64,000 bases of DNA. It comes from Alloscardovia sp963543015. Its GTDB lineage: Bacteria; Actinomycetota; Actinomycetes; Actinomycetales; Bifidobacteriaceae. A program made the position numbers and the translations under genes. Within the stretch, counting starts at the first letter, position 1, and every line of letters starts with the position of its first letter. This document shows positions 44,037 to 52,257 of this stretch, one piece after another. Where the stretch lies: positions 114,169 to 178,168 of the forward strand of contig CAUTYZ010000004.1 of the NCBI GenBank assembly GCA_963543015.1, in the 5' to 3' direction. The notes beneath the pieces are model-generated. The model saw only the letters and a list, made by a program, of their open reading frames with translations, did not search any database and was not told the origin of the DNA.

Positions 44037-44816
44037 ATGTCTCTTATTCATAATTCCACAATTGATACATTGTTACAGCGTCGCACGATTCGTCAATGGA
44101 CTGACGAACCTTTGACAGCAGACGAATTGGAAACCCTCGAAACCGTAGCTCAACGTGCAGCAACGAGCCAGTTCTTTAATGCATGGTCAGCGATTCGCAT
44201 TACCGACCATTCCATTGCACAAGAATTGACGCGTATCGGCGCCCAAGCATACGTTGCTGAAGCGCCTGCACTGTATATTTTTGTTATCGACAATCATCGC
44301 AATATGCGTATCGCGCGTGAAGCGGGAATTCCTGAATCTGACATCACTCTTGATTCTGATTACACATTCACACAAGGTCAAAACGATGCTGTTCTCGCCC
44401 TGCACGCTATGGAAACTGCCGCAGAATCTTTAGGATTGGGCACGGTAATTTTGGGATGCATCCTCAATAATGCTCAAGAAGTCATCGACATCCTTCATTT
44501 GCCAGATTACACATTCCCTGTACTTGGACTGGCAATTGGCCATCCTGCTCAGGAACCACAGCTCAAGCCTCGCATGGATCGCTCTTTGCAAATTTTTGAA
44601 AACACATATCCTGATGATTCCGAAACGCCAAATATGACCGAAGCACTTGCGGATTTTGACGCTCAGGTTGTGCAGTATTACGATTTGCGCGAACCAACTC
44701 ATCCTGTCCACGCTTTCACTGAGCTGATTGCAGAAAAGGCCACGGATACAGGTCGCCTTGCAAAAGCATTTGGCAAGCCTTCGCGAGCTCAAGGATTTTC
44801 GGGAAGAAGCTTCTAA
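44037..44816 (+). CDS. Nitroreductase family oxidoreductase
   Basis: 259 residues. FMN-binding fold of the NfsA/FRP type: the N-terminal RRTIRQWTDEPLTADELETL carries the phosphate-contact arginines, then RAATSQFFNAWSAIRITD, HAMETAAESLGLGTVILG with the glycine-rich FMN contact, and PVLGLAIGHPAQEPQLKPR. It would reduce quinones, nitroaromatics or flavins using NAD(P)H. No Shine-Dalgarno is visible before ATG 44037, and a -10-like sequence lies shortly upstream, so the start may be leaderless or nearly so. Confidence 0.92.
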   Translation: MSLIHNSTIDTLLQRRTIRQWTDEPLTADELETLETVAQRAATSQFFNAWSAIRITDHSIAQELTRIGAQAYVAEAPALYIFVIDNHRNMRIAREAGIPESDITLDSDYTFTQGQNDAVLALHAMETAAESLGLGTVILGCILNNAQEVIDILHLPDYTFPVLGLAIGHPAQEPQLKPRMDRSLQIFENTYPDDSETPNMTEALADFDAQVVQYYDLREPTHPVHAFTELIAEKATDTGRLAKAFGKPSRAQGFSGRSF

Positions 44817-44950
44817 GAGTTACCATCACTCGCCACGCGTCTTCATCACAAAAAAACGGGTACATTCTGCAAAATTTTGCACATGTATCCGCCAGTTTTT
44901 ACGCTCAGATATTCCGCTTCTCCACCGTCCGTTGTCGTCTTATAATCCAA

Positions 44951-46184
44951 TCACACAAGAAGAGATATGCCAATCTGGATGACCGCAGCTCCTAGCAAAG
45001 CTGCCCAATCCACGGGGAGTATTCCCATAAATCCATAGGTAGATCCATAAATTTCTGAACGCATCCATTCACTATATTGAGAAATCGCCTCAGCACAGTA
45101 GAGTGCCGCACATGGTAGTGCGATGATGATACTGAATTTCTTATAAAGAAATCTGCGAAGATTGTGCGTGCCTTCCTGCAACTTCGCATACTGGCCTATC
45201 AGCCAAAACATCATAACCCATAGAAGTATGCATGCCACTACGCACAAGGCTATGCTCTTTCGCTGAGGCGCAATGAACTCCTCATACCAATAGCTCGTAT
45301 TGTCATGAGCACTGTAGAAATTAATCTCCATATGGAGTTCATTATGAATAAGTTTCGATAAATTTTTCACCACGCTCTCTGTGGTCATCGAACTATCGCG
45401 AGAACGCAGAATAATCACATTTGTTAATGCGTTAATTCTCAAGTCTTTTCCTGTAGTTTTAAGAGACTGTGCCGTAACGGGGACAATTATCGAGAAATTG
45501 GTAAATCTTTTGAAATCTGGAGCATAAAATAGCGATGATACATTGTCTTTCTTGAGCACTCCTTGTACGCGGAAACGCCGCATCTTTCCAGTAGAAAAGT
45601 CATCTATCGTAAAAACGAGACCCCACTGGATATTTCTCTCCTACTCCGTACCCCACAAGTACGGGAATCTCTTGAGCATTTTCTCCATCGAGATAGTCAA
45701 AATTCAATGCAGTGCCTTGATACAGCGGAAAGTCAGCCAGCTGATAATACTGCTTATTGAGATAAGTGACCGAGACATTCCCGCTGGGCATCTGTGAAAG
45801 ATGTGCTATATACCCATCGGAATATAGCGCATAATCCGTATGATCGTTCATGAAGTCATATACTCGATTGAACGCATCATCCGATATGGTATCAGTATCG
45901 GGTAAACCATTATTCGTATCCGTATTCTGCTCATTCTCGGAAAAAAGATTTGCTGTATAACTTCCAGATTGATTGATTCGTTCAACTTCACGTAAACCAT
46001 CACAAAGAAGAAGAGTCGAGCGAATTGTCATGAACGCCGTAGTAAATGATGCACACGTAAGAATACAAACGATGAGCAGGCACGCGAATCTAAGCAACCT
46101 AGACTTATTACGATGTACTTCTGCAGGTCGTACTTCTGCAGATTGCGCTGACACAGATTGTGCTGACGTAAGTCGTGCTGACAC
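44951..46184 (-). pseudogene. FtsX/MacB-like membrane protein with a single-base frameshift
   Basis: GTG 46182-46184 follows GGAGGG. The first part has a membrane helix (RLLRFACLLIVCILTCASFT) and an extracytoplasmic domain up to YGVGEKYPVGSRF, then stops at 45600. The second part continues in another frame with IDDFSTGKMRRFRVQGVLKK and three membrane helices (ALCVVACILLWVMMFWLIG, IIALPCAALYCAEAI, WAALLGAAVIQIGISLLV). The shift lies at a run of five A (45611-45615, plus strand); four would restore one frame of about 410 residues. The layout of one helix, a large loop and three helices fits FtsX-type permeases. No ATPase gene is adjacent. Confidence 0.75.
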
Positions 46185-46289
46185 GCAATTCCCTCCTTTC
46201 ACTCCCCTATCAGACTCGTCAGAGCCCCTCAAAAACTACGGCATGCTCAGCGCCACACTCGCATCTGAGCGCAGGGACGCACAAAAATA

Positions 46290-46601
46290 CTAGTGCTTGC
46301 GTGGCTTGAATCCCTTTTTACGTGACACGATTGGTTTTCCACCCCATGATGAGCGGGAATTGCGCCCCGATTTACCAGCATTACCCGCTCCTGAAGCCGA
46401 CGACGTATGTCGCAAAGACTCTTGAATCGGCGGACGACTCGTCAAATGCCATGTACGGCAATACTCACACACATACACCCATAATTGCACGCCACACTCT
46501 GCATAACTATTACGAGCAGCAGTTTGTGCTTGTTCCTTCGTCTTATACATAATTTTGCGAGTAGTTGTGCAGCGTTGTGGCGTGAAATTATACATAGTCA
46601 T
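46290..46601 (-). CDS. Small zinc-ribbon-like conserved protein
   Basis: 103 residues. A Cys near position 10 (PQRCTTTRKIMYKTKEQAQT) and a CEYCRTWHLTSR motif around 48-60 resemble a short zinc ribbon; the rest is Gly/Ser/Lys/Arg-rich and probably flexible. I recognise similar small hypothetical proteins in bifidobacteria but no function. The start is uncertain: ATG 46601 keeps the first Cys, ATG 46550 would drop it, and neither has a clear ribosome site. It lies just upstream of the FtsX-like gene. Confidence 0.6.
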   Translation of the reverse strand: MTMYNFTPQRCTTTRKIMYKTKEQAQTAARNSYAECGVQLWVYVCEYCRTWHLTSRPPIQESLRHTSSASGAGNAGKSGRNSRSSWGGKPIVSRKKGFKPRKH

Positions 46602-46614
46602 TTATGGTAACGAG

Positions 46615-47553
46615 TTATGGCAACAAATTCCCTGCAGCCGCATACAAGCGATACCATTCTTCTCGAGTCAACACAACATCAGCAGCCTGAGCAAATTCAC
46701 GAATATGATGCTCATTCATCGTTCCGACAATCACTTGCATGTGTGCAGGATGCCGCAGAAGCCACGCAGCAGCAATCGCATTCTTTGTCACACTATACTT
46801 ACCCGCAAGATCCTCAAGAACACCATTGAGGTTCGCATATTCCGGATCATCGATGAACACTCCTCCAAAGAAGCCTTTCTGCACAGGACTCCATGCCTGA
46901 ATAGTCATCGAACGAAGACGCGAGTAATCCAGCAGTCCACCGTCACGGTCTACAGAACGTGTATCCATCATATTCGTGAAGAAAGTCTGATCTACCATAC
47001 CCGAATGAGCCAAGCTCATTTGCAATTGATTCGCTTCGAGCTTCACATCGAGCCCATTTTGCAAAAATTCGACTTGCCATGGAGACATATTGCTCACTCC
47101 AAAATGACGAACTTTTCCAGATTCCTTGAGTTCCAGGAAAACCTCATTAATCGCTTCCGGCTCCATGAGCGTATCTGGGCGATGCAAAAGAAGGAAATCC
47201 ACATAATCCGTGCGCAAGTTTGTCAATTCAAACTCGACTCGTTCGCGGATTCGTTCAGGAGAAAAATCGTAATAGCTAATCGCACCCGTTTCTTTATCGG
47301 ATACGATTCCTACTTTAGTTTGAAGATAGATAGATTCACGATCGACATGCAGATTGTGCAATGCCTCACCTAATTTTCGGGAGCTCTCCCCATCCGTATA
47401 CACATCAGCCGTATCAAAGAAATTAATTCCTACTTCTAACGCTGTCTCGGTAATCGCCGTTGCCTCGTCAGAAGTTTTACTTGCCATACGCATGACACCT
47501 TGAGTAATAGCTGATGCCTGAACATCCGTTGTCCCGACAGATACGTATTTCAT
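46615..47553 (-). CDS. Aldo/keto reductase
   Basis: 312 residues from ATG 47551-47553, which follows AAGGAGG; a longer frame to 47685 is rejected. AKR fold: GINFFDTADVYTDGESSRKL (Asp and Tyr of the catalytic tetrad), IYLQTKVG (Lys), VDFLLLHRPDTLMEPEAINE (His), VSNMSPWQVEFL and WLLRHPAHMQVIVGTMN for NADPH binding. It resembles the YdhF subfamily. Substrate unknown. Confidence 0.93.
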   Translation of the reverse strand: MKYVSVGTTDVQASAITQGVMRMASKTSDEATAITETALEVGINFFDTADVYTDGESSRKLGEALHNLHVDRESIYLQTKVGIVSDKETGAISYYDFSPERIRERVEFELTNLRTDYVDFLLLHRPDTLMEPEAINEVFLELKESGKVRHFGVSNMSPWQVEFLQNGLDVKLEANQLQMSLAHSGMVDQTFFTNMMDTRSVDRDGGLLDYSRLRSMTIQAWSPVQKGFFGGVFIDDPEYANLNGVLEDLAGKYSVTKNAIAAAWLLRHPAHMQVIVGTMNEHHIREFAQAADVVLTREEWYRLYAAAGNLLP

Positions 47554-47630
47554 AGAGTCCTCCTTCATTGAAGTATTCTTACGTCCACTATACCGTTTTG
47601 TTTCCTGCTCTGCAGTTGTATGCTTTCCAA

Positions 47631-47661
47631 TTTTTCTTCTTTTTCTTCCTCTTTTTTCCTC
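47631..47661 (+). repeat. 31-bp polypyrimidine tract
   Basis: An unbroken run of C and T lies upstream of the divergently oriented aldo/keto reductase and GT2 genes. The rest of 47554-47885 contains an AAACCTCA/TGAGGTTT palindrome (47818-47835) and a DnaA-box-like TTATCCACA just after it; no gene is supported there. Confidence 0.6.
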
Positions 47662-47885
47662 AATTGTGCAGAAGATACCGCTCATTTTCCCGCTTATTTT
47701 CCGTACGTTTACGCGAATTTCGCCAATTTCCGCCAGTTGTGCGATCCTCTCCGTGAGCGCTTTCAGCTAATTCCCATCTTGCCTCCAGTTCTTTTTTCGC
47801 AAACACGAAGTTAGTTCAAACCTCATCTGAGGTTTATCCACAGGGGCATCCAGTGAAATGTAATTATCGCAGAAAGGAGCACACA

Positions 47886-48818
47886 ATGATTACTCAGAAT
47901 ACTCTTACTCAGTCATCCCAGGAGTACCTCACACATATTTCTGATGAATTGGGTAACGCAGATCGTGTCGATGTGGAATTTGTTATTCCCGTCTACAACG
48001 AGGAGAAAGATCTGGATCGTTGCGTCACTGTACTCAGTAATTACCTTCTTGGTCTACGCGATGAATTCGGAACTACTCTTCGTCACGCTCAAGCTGCAGA
48101 CTTCTCATGGCGAATTGTGATAGCAGACAATGCGAGCACGGATTCCACATGGGATATCGCATGCAAGCTCGTTCAACGCGATGCTCAGCATGTACGCGCT
48201 CTTCGCGTCGATCGTAAAGGTCGCGGATTCGCATTAAAGACTGCATGGCTCACATCTCAGGCACGAGTTCTCGCGTATATGGATGTTGATTTATCTACTG
48301 GTTTGGAGCACATTGATGCACTCGTTTCCCCTCTTCTTCGCGGAACGGCAGATCTTGCTATCGGTTCTCGCTTGATGAAGGAATCTCAGACGACTCGATC
48401 CGTGAAGCGCGAATTTATCTCCCGCACATATAACACTCTTTTACGTTCTTACTCTGGTGCATTGTTTAGTGATGCACAGTGCGGTTTCAAAGCGATTCGA
48501 GCTGATGCATTCCAGTCTATGTATGCACAATTGCTGGATAACGAATGGTTCTTCGATACAGAAATGCTTCTCTTAGCACAGTACAAGGGTCTTCGCCTCA
48601 ATGAAGTTCCTGTTCGCTGGGTAGAAGATGAGCAAACTTCCGTTCATATCGCAGATACAGTTTTCAAAGATTTACGAGGAATGATGCGGATGCGTCGCAC
48701 TCTCGGACGTGGATTTAAGGGCTCCTTGCAAACGCGAGCGCGAGCATTGGAGACAAACCGAGATCCATTGTTCAGAGGAAGTCTCGTTCCCGTTCAGCTT
48801 CTTGTAACTGCCGCTTAA
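47886..48818 (+). CDS. Family 2 glycosyltransferase (polyprenyl-phosphate sugar transferase type)
   Basis: 310 residues from ATG 47886, chosen because AAAGGAG precedes it. GT-A fold: FVIPVYNEEKDLDRCVTVL, IADNASTDSTWDIA, the DxD metal motif in VLAYMDVDLSTG, and SRTYNTLLRSYSGALFSDAQ, CGFKAIRADAF. It most resembles dolichyl/polyprenyl-phosphate glycosyltransferases such as B. subtilis YkcC, which charge a lipid carrier. The next gene is the matching GT39 membrane enzyme, so the pair probably decorates a cell-surface molecule. Confidence 0.9.
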   Translation: MITQNTLTQSSQEYLTHISDELGNADRVDVEFVIPVYNEEKDLDRCVTVLSNYLLGLRDEFGTTLRHAQAADFSWRIVIADNASTDSTWDIACKLVQRDAQHVRALRVDRKGRGFALKTAWLTSQARVLAYMDVDLSTGLEHIDALVSPLLRGTADLAIGSRLMKESQTTRSVKREFISRTYNTLLRSYSGALFSDAQCGFKAIRADAFQSMYAQLLDNEWFFDTEMLLLAQYKGLRLNEVPVRWVEDEQTSVHIADTVFKDLRGMMRMRRTLGRGFKGSLQTRARALETNRDPLFRGSLVPVQLLVTAA

Positions 48819-48849
48819 TTTTTATCCTTCAAAATTTTTAAGGATTCTT

Positions 48850-50622
48850 ATGAATACACATTCTCGACTTAAGTCGTATACCAATAGGTTCGTGTTACCT
48901 TCACGAACGCGAAACGATTGGATTGCGATTTCGGCTTTGATGATTGCAGCCGTGGCTGTTTTCTTCATCAATTTAACAGCCTCTGGGTATGCGAACGAAT
49001 TTTATTCCGCAGCTGCCCAGGCAGGATCGAAAAATTGGTGGGCATTCTTGTGGGGATCTTCGGACTCAGGAAATGCAATTACCGTCGATAAGCCACCTGC
49101 ATCTATTTGGCTGATGGCTCTTTCTGTTCGAATTTTTGGTTTGAACTCTTTTGCAATTCTTCTCCCTCAGGCATTGCTCGGCGTTGCTACAACGTATCTG
49201 ATTTATGCAGTTACTCGTCGATATTGGGGAAATTGGACAGGCATCATCGCTGGAGTTATCTTCATCACCACACCAGTGGCAGCATTGATGTTCCGATTCA
49301 ATAATCCTGATGCTTTGCTCGTCTTCCTTGAAACAATTGCTGTAGCAGCCGCTCTTCGCGCTCTTGAATATGACACATCTCGTGCAGGAAATTGGCGTCG
49401 AACTGGATGGATGGCTCTTGCTGGTGTCGCTGTAGGCTTCGGCTTCTTGACCAAGCAGCTTCAGGTCATGCTTATCCTTCCAGGAATTGCTATCGCATTC
49501 CTTATCGCTTCCCCTACTAAGGTATGGCGTCGTATCGTTGACGGTCTTGTAGCAGTTGCTACTCTCGTCATCAGCGCGGGATGGTGGGTTCTTTTGACCG
49601 TCATCGTTCCAGCAGATATGCGTCCATACATTGGTGGCTCGCAAAATAACTCCTTCATCGAACTGACCTTCGGATATAACGGTTTCGGACGTTTGACCGG
49701 AGATGAAACAGGCTCGGTCGTCCCAGGTGCAAGCTCCTCGAAGTCTCAAGGTGGCATGTGGGGTGAAACTGGCTGGAATCGCTTGTTTACCAGTGAGTTT
49801 AATGATCAGATCGCATGGCTTGTTTTCGCAGCTTTGATTGGTATGGTTGTTGCTCTGGTCGTCGCTGGCTGGAAGAATCGCACCGATATTCGCCGCGCAT
49901 TCGCTATCTCCTTCGGTGGATGGTTGATCGTGACATGGCTTATCTTCAGCTTCATGTCGGGTATCTTCCACGCTTACTACACAGTCGCATTGTCTCCAGC
50001 AATCGCAACTTTGACAGCAATCGGTATCGCTCTCCTGTGGGCTAAGCGCCACACAGTATGGGCTCCATTTACAGCAGCACTAGCAGTTCTGTCTACAGGA
50101 TTGTGGTCGTACTACCTCATTAGCCAGGCAAGTGGATATACTGCTCTCGCTTATATGGTTCTCGCTACTGGATTTGTAGCTGCAGCCATCTTCATCTGGG
50201 GTGGCATTCGAAACCTCGACGGACCACAGAGCACAACTACTTCCCAGTACAAGCTCGTAGCAGGTATTGCAGCAGCTCTCGCAGCAGTTTCCATGCTCTC
50301 GGGACCAATTGCTTGGACAGTCGCAACTGTCTCTACTGGACACCAAGGTTCGATCGTAACTGCTGGACCAAATGGCAGCATGGGCGGTCCTGGCGGCGGT
50401 GCTCCGGGCGGCGGCCCTGGCGGACAGGGCGGCGGTATGGGCGGCTCTAATAACCAGAGCAATTCGACTACGGATGACTCAACGTCCGGAAATTCTACCG
50501 ACGACACAACTACCGATAATTCAAACACTGATAATTCAACCTCTGACGATGATTCGACTGCACAGTCTTCTACCGTACAGTCCTCATCAGCTCAGACCAC
50601 AACTACCACTACTAACAACTAA
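48850..50622 (+). CDS. GT39-type (ArnT/PMT-like) membrane glycosyltransferase lacking its usual C-terminal domain
   Basis: 590 residues. A multi-helix membrane protein with the GT-C signature in the first loop (YANEFYSAAAQAGSKNWWAF, then AITVDKPPASIWLMALSVRI). The last membrane helix (LVAGIAAALAAVSMLSGPIA) is followed by a Gly/Gln/Met-rich and then Ser/Thr/Asp-rich tail. In relatives such as YkcB the protein continues into an extracytoplasmic alpha/beta domain; here that domain is encoded by the gene at 51177. It would transfer sugar from a lipid carrier made by the upstream GT2 enzyme. AAGGA precedes ATG 48850. Confidence 0.88.
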   Translation: MNTHSRLKSYTNRFVLPSRTRNDWIAISALMIAAVAVFFINLTASGYANEFYSAAAQAGSKNWWAFLWGSSDSGNAITVDKPPASIWLMALSVRIFGLNSFAILLPQALLGVATTYLIYAVTRRYWGNWTGIIAGVIFITTPVAALMFRFNNPDALLVFLETIAVAAALRALEYDTSRAGNWRRTGWMALAGVAVGFGFLTKQLQVMLILPGIAIAFLIASPTKVWRRIVDGLVAVATLVISAGWWVLLTVIVPADMRPYIGGSQNNSFIELTFGYNGFGRLTGDETGSVVPGASSSKSQGGMWGETGWNRLFTSEFNDQIAWLVFAALIGMVVALVVAGWKNRTDIRRAFAISFGGWLIVTWLIFSFMSGIFHAYYTVALSPAIATLTAIGIALLWAKRHTVWAPFTAALAVLSTGLWSYYLISQASGYTALAYMVLATGFVAAAIFIWGGIRNLDGPQSTTTSQYKLVAGIAAALAAVSMLSGPIAWTVATVSTGHQGSIVTAGPNGSMGGPGGGAPGGGPGGQGGGMGGSNNQSNSTTDDSTSGNSTDDTTTDNSNTDNSTSDDDSTAQSSTVQSSSAQTTTTTTNN

Positions 50623-50631
50623 GGAATAATC

Positions 50632-51165
50632 ATGACAAACACATCTAACTTCGATAACAATTCTTACTCCGAGTTCAACCAGAATGCTGCTGATAACCCA
50701 ACGACAGCAATCCCAGCTGTAGAAGCAACTGCACCACAGGTATCTCAGGCAGCGCCAACTACTCAGACTGCGCCAAACGCACAGCCAGCACAAACCGTGG
50801 CTGCCACTCCAGAAAACACTGAGCGCAAGAAGACCATTCTGCATATCGCAACCGGCTTCATCGCAGCTGCAATCTTGATTACTCCAACTACATGGATGAT
50901 TGCTTCGAATGCCGCACAGAATTCCGGTCCGGGAATGTCTCAGATGGGTCAAATGGGTCAGGGTGGTCCTAGCGGCCAGATGGGCGGTCAGGGCGGCATG
51001 AACGGTCAGTCCGACAGTCAAACTGATGGACAGTCCAATAGCCAGGGCAACGGTCAGATGGGTACACCTAACGATCAGAATAACGGTACTTCTAACGATT
51101 CTGACCAGTCGAACACTACCACTGACAATTCCTCAACAACAAATAGTTCTACTGCAACTAATTAA
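50632..51165 (+). CDS. Single-pass membrane protein with Gly/Gln/Met-rich tail
   Basis: 177 residues. A Thr/Ala/Pro-rich N-terminus precedes one membrane helix (about 68-90, ILHIATGFIAAAILITPTTW), then a tail of GQMGG-type repeats and Ser/Asn/Asp/Thr. The helix and tail resemble the last helix and linker of the GT39 protein and the start of the next protein, so it looks like a duplicated anchor-linker module without the folded domain. It starts 9 bp after the GT39 stop and ends in an overlap region with the next gene. Function unknown. Confidence 0.75.
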   Translation: MTNTSNFDNNSYSEFNQNAADNPTTAIPAVEATAPQVSQAAPTTQTAPNAQPAQTVAATPENTERKKTILHIATGFIAAAILITPTTWMIASNAAQNSGPGMSQMGQMGQGGPSGQMGGQGGMNGQSDSQTDGQSNSQGNGQMGTPNDQNNGTSNDSDQSNTTTDNSSTTNSSTATN

Positions 51166-51176
51166 TGGAGACTAAC

Positions 51177-52166
51177 ATGGCAAACGAAAAAATTGCACCA
51201 AAATCCCATATGGCTCGGAATCTTGCCATTGGTATTGCTTCAGCTGCTTTGCTGGTTACTCCAACTGTGTGGACAGTAGCATACGCAGCAAATAGTAACT
51301 CTACGTCGCAGAGCTCTCAGATGGCAGGCCCTGGTGGACAGAATGGTGGCCAGGGCGGCCAAATGGGAGGCCAAATGGGTCAGGGTGGTTCGAGTAGCCA
51401 GAATGGTCAAAATGGTCAAAATGGAGGCCAGCAGGGCGGACCTGGCGGACAGATGGGTCAAAACGGTGGTCCTAGCGGATCAAATGACAACTCACAAGGC
51501 GGCTCTGGAGGCCAGGGCGGCCCTGGCGGACAGGGCAGTAACGCTCCTCAGGGACAGAATGGATCATCCAACTCGGGTAATTCAAACTCTTTCCCAGGAG
51601 GACAGCCACAAGGAAATTCAGCACAGGGAAATTCCCAGAACCAGCAATCTGATAACCAGTCCGGCAGCCAGTCCAATTCAGGAAATTCTTCTTCTGACTC
51701 CTCGTCTGACACCTCTTCGAATTCTCAGAACCAGAATAGCCAAGGCGGTCAGCAGGGTGGACCTGGCGGTGGCATGGGCGGCCTGATGGGCGGCAGTGGA
51801 GCTTCCAGTAACACAGAGCTTATTGCTCTTTTGCAAAAGGATGCTTCCAAGTACCGCTGGGCAGCAGCCACAACTGGTTCCCAGAACGCAGCTTCCTATC
51901 AGTTGGCAAGCGATGAACCAGTAATGGCTATCGGTGGCTTCAACGGAACTGACAATTACCCTACTCTTGCTCAGTTCAAGGAATACGTCAAGAAGGGGCT
52001 GATCCACTACTACATTTCCGGTGGAAATATGGGTGGCGGCCAAATGGGCGGGTCCTCTGCAGCAACAGAAATTGCTGAATGGGTAGCTGAGAACTACACA
52101 GCAAAGACCGTCGGCGGTGTGACTGTCTATGATTTGACTGCAACGACGACCACGACCACTGAATAG
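51177..52166 (+). CDS. Anchored protein carrying the GT39-associated C-terminal domain
   Basis: 329 residues from ATG 51177, which has GGAG 6 bp upstream; an ATG at 51165 overlaps the preceding stop. A signal or anchor helix (ARNLAIGIASAALLVTPTVW) is followed by about 170 residues of Gly/Gln/Ser/Asn repeats (MGGQMGQGG types), then a folded domain from about 215: ELIALLQKDASKYRWAAATT, EPVMAIGGFNGTDNYPTLAQ, KEYVKKGLIHYYISGGNM and a final VTVYDL. That domain matches the C-terminal domain normally fused to YkcB-like GT39 enzymes. It probably works with the GT39 protein outside the membrane. Confidence 0.78.
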   Translation: MANEKIAPKSHMARNLAIGIASAALLVTPTVWTVAYAANSNSTSQSSQMAGPGGQNGGQGGQMGGQMGQGGSSSQNGQNGQNGGQQGGPGGQMGQNGGPSGSNDNSQGGSGGQGGPGGQGSNAPQGQNGSSNSGNSNSFPGGQPQGNSAQGNSQNQQSDNQSGSQSNSGNSSSDSSSDTSSNSQNQNSQGGQQGGPGGGMGGLMGGSGASSNTELIALLQKDASKYRWAAATTGSQNAASYQLASDEPVMAIGGFNGTDNYPTLAQFKEYVKKGLIHYYISGGNMGGGQMGGSSAATEIAEWVAENYTAKTVGGVTVYDLTATTTTTTE

Positions 52167-52173
52167 CCCAATT

Positions 52174-52218
52174 TTTAAGTCGTCGGTATATACAGTATGT
52201 ATATACCGACGACTTAAA
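52174..52218. terminator. Perfect 20-bp hairpin, bidirectional terminator
   Basis: Arms 52174-52193 and 52199-52218 (TTTAAGTCGTCGG... and its complement) pair without mismatch around a 5-nt loop. It lies between the convergent glycosyltransferase cluster and the helicase operon, with A/T-rich ends for both directions. Confidence 0.88.
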
Positions 52219-52257
52219 CTATGCAAAACTTTTCAGCTAATTTCAACTAGTACGAAT

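Noticed and set aside
47834..47842. Replication origin at the TTATCCACA sequence
   Set aside because: Only one DnaA-like box, and no dnaA, dnaN or AT-rich unwinding region nearby.
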